In this document: positions 6,512 through 9,471 of the stretch, piece after piece
Numbering within the stretch: position 1 is the first letter of the stretch
Layout: every line of letters starts with the position of its first letter
Assembly (NCBI GenBank): GCA_900550855.1
Contig: URTQ01000053.1
Coordinates: 1-9,471, forward strand
Length of the DNA: 9,471 bases
DNA from: an uncultured Eubacteriales bacterium
GTDB lineage: Bacteria > Bacillota > Clostridia > Christensenellales > CAG-917
Reading direction: 5' to 3'
Position numbers and translations under genes: made by a program
The notes under the pieces: generated by a model
The model's input: only the letters and a program-made list of their open reading frames with translations
What the model was told of the DNA's origin: nothing
Database searches by the model: none

Positions 6512-7090
6512 TTATGAAAAACACTTTGCATACTTTGATCCGAAAACGGGATGCGACGTTCCGTACAACTTTTTAACATAGTTGTTCATTCGCACTCTAT
6601 AATTGTCCGGTATACCAAAGCCGTTCAATAACACCCCGAATCTGTCTGCCATATACATATAAGCAAACGCATTTGCGTCAAGTTCTCTTACGTTTCCGAA
6701 ATAAGCGTTGCGCTCACTATTGTTGCGAATAACTCTATCCGCTTTCCATTCCTGAATGATGTTATCATTCTCTCTCGGTTTTTTTGCCGTTACTTGCCGA
6801 AACTGATAATAATGGCGCATTTCGTGAGCGACGATATGTATTAGCCTATATACCCTGTTTTGATCGTCGCAATCTCGAAACACTCTTTGGAATTTTTGAT
6901 AATCATAATATATCGCACTTTCCACACCTCTATTTCCTTGGGCAAAAATCATAATCGTTGCCGTATCGAACTGAGTCTCGAAAATGTATGGGGCTTTTGA
7001 GTAACCAAAGATTTTCAAACAATCGCATATCGTGTTTTCGACAACGTTTATAAATTGGCGTTTTCTCAATTCCGGATTGCCTCTTCTCAT
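6512..7090 (-). CDS. Small stand-alone HExxH metallopeptidase (gluzincin-like)
   Basis: This 192-residue soluble protein has no signal peptide or membrane helix. The zinc motif is IVAHEMRHYYQF, with H89, E90 and H93. A helix RELDANAFAYMY (about 135-146) offers E136 as a likely third zinc ligand, 43 residues later. The pattern HExxH followed by E..A..FA resembles short gluzincins such as the ImmA/IrrE-like group, but I cannot name a family. All catalytic residues expected of a zinc protease are present. Its ATG overlaps the TGA of the upstream AAA+ gene by 4 nt, and GAGGAAAAT just upstream gives a ribosome site inside that gene. This tight coupling implies that the two proteins are made together. 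Since the ATPase's own protease site is lost, I infer that this protein may act as its protease partner. A phage- or toxin-linked protease is the alternative. Confidence 0.72.
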   Translation of the reverse strand: MRRGNPELRKRQFINVVENTICDCLKIFGYSKAPYIFETQFDTATIMIFAQGNRGVESAIYYDYQKFQRVFRDCDDQNRVYRLIHIVAHEMRHYYQFRQVTAKKPRENDNIIQEWKADRVIRNNSERNAYFGNVRELDANAFAYMYMADRFGVLLNGFGIPDNYRVRMNNYVKKLYGTSHPVFGSKYAKCFS

Positions 7091-8502
7091 ATATTTTCCT
7101 CGCCACTCGATCTATTACGTTTGAAATCCGAAATCAATTCTTCCGTTCTGTCTCGTTTTATATTTTGCTCTTGGATAAGATATCGTTGCAGGTATCGCAA
7201 CAAATCCACGTTTTCAACGATGATTTTTTCTGCCTTTGCATAACACTCTTTCACAATTTGCTCAAAGATTTCATTGAGTTTTTCAATGAATTTTGGACTG
7301 TACGGAAGTCTTCTGCATCTATATTCGTCATACAAATAGTCAAAACCGAGCATACCCGTTTCGGACATCCTGAACAACAAATCGTTTATTGCAGACAAAT
7401 CGGAATATGTATCGTCATACGTTCTGCCAAAAATCGCCTTTTCTGCCGCTATACCGCCAAAAAGAACGCTTATGGCATTTTTGAAATCATCAAGACAATA
7501 ATAATCTTTGATTACAACGTCGTCGTCTTCGTCATAATCGTCTGAATCTTCATCATCGCAATCGTCGTCGCAATCGTCATCTTCACAGTCATCGCCCCAA
7601 TCGTCTGAAACGTCGGTTATTACATTTGAAAAAAAGTCGTTGCAAATGTTTCCTTTCTGCAAATCGAGCATATAGTTTGCATTGTTACAAAATGTGTTTG
7701 CGACAATAAAATATCCAAGGTTATGGCAACTCGTTATTCGCTTTTCTTCTTCGTTTTTTTCACGTTGAATATCTTGCAAACTTATTTCGCTGATTTTTTT
7801 GAAAACAAGCGATTCGGATACGTGATTGTTTTCATCGGATTCCAAAATACATTCGTTTATAAGCGTTTCGAGTCCCGAACAAGAAAATCCCGACGTTCTC
7901 GCAGCAATATCCTTAACGTCTGTGTCAAAAGCACATTTTGATTTTATCATATACATAGACAAAACTGCTTTTCTGGTTGAATAGTCAGGATTTGGCAACA
8001 TAATTTTCTTGTCGATTCTTCCCGGACGAAGCATTGTTTCGGGAATAGAGCCGAAATTGTTGCAAGTTGCAACGAAAAACACGTTGCTATCCTTGTCGAT
8101 GCCATCAATTAGCGTAAGAAGTTGCGTAAGAATAATCTTTGATCTGTCTGTAACGTAAGACTGGTTCGCGTCCGGCAAAATTTTGTCAAGTTCATCGACA
8201 AAAACAATGCTGTATTTGCGGCTTTTGTTTGCTTTGTCAAATGCTTTTTTGATTTGTTTCATCACAGAGTTCTCGTCTTTTGCATTTCCCAAATCTATGA
8301 CATACATAGGCAAATTACACTCTTTTGACAAAACGTGCGTAAACAAAGTTTTTCCGTTGCCCGCGTCGCCGTAAAATATTATTCCTTTAGGCATTTTCGC
8401 GCCTTTTTGCAAATAGTATTCACGATTGTTCAATACGTCGCAAATCTTTTTTAGTTCTTCTTTTTCCTTCTCATAGCCTGCAATCAAATCAAAATTACTC
8501 AT
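7087..8502 (-). CDS. FtsH-like AAA+ ATPase with an inactivated M41 peptidase domain
   Basis: This 471-residue protein lacks the N-terminal membrane helices of FtsH and should be cytosolic. Its AAA+ core is intact: Walker A GDAGNGKT (45-52), Walker B IVFVDELD (D103, E104), sensor-1 N148, LRPGRID with arginine fingers R159 and R162, and a sensor-2-type GFSCSGLETLINE (205-217). The following region aligns with the FtsH peptidase domain: SCHNLGYFIVA (258-268) stands where FtsH has HEAGHAIVA, FGGIAAEKAIFG (348-359) matches GGRAAEELIFG, and YSDLSAINDLLFRM retains the Asp ligand (D368). The catalytic Glu is Asn261 and the second zinc His is Tyr264, so proteolysis should be lost. An Asp/Cys-rich insert lies at about 299-329. 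AGGTGATA precedes the ATG. It is the first gene of a two-gene operon with the metallopeptidase. It probably unfolds or remodels a protein substrate. Confidence 0.85.
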   Translation of the reverse strand: MSNFDLIAGYEKEKEELKKICDVLNNREYYLQKGAKMPKGIIFYGDAGNGKTLFTHVLSKECNLPMYVIDLGNAKDENSVMKQIKKAFDKANKSRKYSIVFVDELDKILPDANQSYVTDRSKIILTQLLTLIDGIDKDSNVFFVATCNNFGSIPETMLRPGRIDKKIMLPNPDYSTRKAVLSMYMIKSKCAFDTDVKDIAARTSGFSCSGLETLINECILESDENNHVSESLVFKKISEISLQDIQREKNEEEKRITSCHNLGYFIVANTFCNNANYMLDLQKGNICNDFFSNVITDVSDDWGDDCEDDDCDDDCDDEDSDDYDEDDDVVIKDYYCLDDFKNAISVLFGGIAAEKAIFGRTYDDTYSDLSAINDLLFRMSETGMLGFDYLYDEYRCRRLPYSPKFIEKLNEIFEQIVKECYAKAEKIIVENVDLLRYLQRYLIQEQNIKRDRTEELISDFKRNRSSGEENI

Positions 8503-8675
8503 TTTTTATCACCTCGCTTCGTTTGTTGCTTTCAGTATATATCCAAACAAATCGAGCGATAATACCGCAATATTCAAAAAAAATATGCCCCCTAAATTTT
8601 ACTAGTAAATATTTAACAAATTTTGATTGATTTTTGACCCCTTTTAGTGTACATTAATTGTCGGGGTGATAAACA
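8503..8675. promoter_or_regulatory. Divergent promoter region between the AAA+ operon and the WYL-type gene
   Basis: The two genes are transcribed away from each other across these 173 bp, so one regulator could control both. Each start has a similar ribosome site: AGGTGAT for the ATPase and GGGGTGAT for the plus-strand gene. A minus-strand TATACT (8534-8539) is a possible -10 for the ATPase operon, without a convincing -35. TTGATT (8623-8628) and TTGACC (8634-8639) are possible plus-strand -35 boxes, without a clear -10 at normal spacing. The region is strongly A/T-rich. Confidence 0.5.
8598..8609. promoter_or_regulatory. 12-bp palindrome, candidate operator
   Basis: TTTACTAGTAAA is a perfect palindrome centred between 8603 and 8604, inside the divergent promoter region. 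Ribbon-helix-helix proteins bind short palindromic sites as dimers, and the adjacent plus-strand gene encodes a likely protein of this type. I therefore propose it as that protein's operator. AT-rich DNA can form such palindromes by chance, so this is tentative. Confidence 0.4.
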
Positions 8676-9471
8676 ATGCAAGAAAAAATTAAAATAAGCA
8701 TACAACAAAGCATACTCGATGTTCTCAAAGCCGACTGTCAAAACTTCAACGTTCTCAAAGCCGACAATACACCCAATTTCAACGCATTTATAAACACCCT
8801 AATAGTCAACTACTACGAAACTTTTACTGCAAGAGAAGAAGAATTGCACGACAAAATCGTAAAAATCGTAGAGACGATTCCGGAAAGATACCAAGAAACC
8901 GTTTCTTCTGCATTTATAAAAATAATAGGAAACAGAGATCAAGCGACAATCGAAGGCAATAGCGTAACGTTTTCTTTCAAACCAACGAAACAGTCTGAAA
9001 AAGCCGTTAACTTTATTCAAAACGTTATATTGTCAAACGAATCGCTTTCATCGTTTTACAGAAGAATGTTTGTTTCATACGCATCGCATCCTCAACCGCA
9101 ACGCGAACTTATTATCTGCAAAGACAACTACGAATTGTTGCAAAAAGCGATTAAAAAGAACGTGCAAGTTTGCATAACCACACAAAAAAATTGCATAAAA
9201 AATGCTTCTGTCTACGCAATCGCTTCCGCAAAAGAAGAATTGTACAATTACGTTCTTTCGGCAAGCGAAAACGCACTTATCACCCTACGCCTTGCAAAAG
9301 TCACGTCTGTGTCGTTGCTGACCAAAAAAGCGGCAATCGCAGATGATGTAAAATCAATATTCGACAGACAAATTCGATGTGGCGCGCAATATCCTATATC
9401 AAAGAAAGAAAACTCGCTTATAAAAGTAGTTTTGTCGCCAAAAGGTCTATATCTTTTCCAAAAAATATACT
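8676..9471 (+). CDS. RHH-WYL-type transcriptional regulator (3' end outside window)
   Basis: The frame is open from the ATG at 8676 to the window edge: 265 codons, no stop. GGGGTGAT lies 5 nt before the start. The N-terminus KIKISIQQSILDVL, followed by a helix NFNAFINTLIVNYYETF (about 34-50), has the strand-helix-helix look of a ribbon-helix-helix DNA-binding domain. The later part, VYAIASAKEELYNYVLS then ALITLRLAKVTSVSLL (about 178-210), resembles a WYL domain core, a ligand-sensing module often fused to DNA-binding domains. The same RHH-plus-WYL layout is known in WYL1, the accessory protein of Cas13d loci. WYL regulators also control BREX and CBASS defence operons. It is divergent from the AAA+/peptidase operon and so likely regulates it. 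Domain calls are by eye and the WYL motif is degenerate. Confidence 0.65.
   Translation, partial: MQEKIKISIQQSILDVLKADCQNFNVLKADNTPNFNAFINTLIVNYYETFTAREEELHDKIVKIVETIPERYQETVSSAFIKIIGNRDQATIEGNSVTFSFKPTKQSEKAVNFIQNVILSNESLSSFYRRMFVSYASHPQPQRELIICKDNYELLQKAIKKNVQVCITTQKNCIKNASVYAIASAKEELYNYVLSASENALITLRLAKVTSVSLLTKKAAIADDVKSIFDRQIRCGAQYPISKKENSLIKVVLSPKGLYLFQKIY
8721..8765 (+). repeat. 15-bp direct repeat with 30-bp period inside the WYL-type gene
   Basis: GTTCTCAAAGCCGAC occurs at 8721-8735 and again at 8751-8765, exactly 30 bp apart. It encodes VLKAD twice (VLKADCQNFN then VLKADNTPNFN), so the downstream residues are partly duplicated too. The unit stays in frame, as expected of a recent tandem duplication in the turn of the N-terminal DNA-binding domain. 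Confidence 0.85.

Noticed and set aside
8799..9020. Minus-strand open frame of 73 codons
   Set aside because: It lies opposite the long plus-strand regulator frame, has no ribosome site and is rich in Phe/Tyr/Arg as expected of an antisense shadow.

Overview
The window holds a complete type II-A CRISPR-Cas locus (left two thirds) next to a small, unusual AAA+/metallopeptidase operon with a divergent RHH-WYL-type regulator (right third). The DNA is AT-rich. Genes have good AGGAG/GGTGAT-type ribosome sites and sigma-A-like promoters. Cas9, Cas1, Cas2 and Csn2 resemble those of low-GC Firmicutes and their gene-exchange partners such as Treponema. I infer a Clostridia-like gut or animal-associated bacterium, but the species cannot be fixed from this window.

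Left edge to 6.3 kb: the CRISPR operon reads leftward on the minus strand in the order cas9-cas1-cas2-csn2-leader-array. Each cas gene overlaps the next (4, 11 and 4 nt), so translation is probably coupled. Two identical 36-bp repeats and one complete 30-bp spacer are visible; the array runs off the left edge. The leader ends in ATTTGAG at the first repeat and has its own extended -10 promoter. It also carries a 14-nt perfect complement of the repeat. The tracrRNA is encoded on the plus strand just upstream of cas9, with a near-consensus promoter, an anti-repeat, two hairpins and an intrinsic terminator. A second strong promoter (minus strand, 6248-6276) could drive cas9. If it does, the cas9 5' leader RNA is antisense to the whole tracrRNA.

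6.2 to 6.5 kb is non-coding, with one long imperfect inverted repeat.

6.5 to 8.5 kb: a two-gene minus-strand operon. The first gene encodes a soluble FtsH-like AAA+ ATPase whose M41 peptidase active site is destroyed (HNLGY in place of HExxH) and carries an Asp/Cys-rich insert. The second, overlapping by 4 nt, encodes a small stand-alone HExxH...E metallopeptidase. I infer that the second protein supplies the protease activity the first has lost.

8.5 kb to the right edge: a 173-bp divergent promoter region with a 12-bp palindrome, then a plus-strand gene open at the window edge. Its N-terminus looks like a ribbon-helix-helix domain and its later part like a WYL domain. Such regulators often control defence genes, so the ATPase/peptidase pair is a candidate uncharacterised defence or stress module beside the CRISPR locus.
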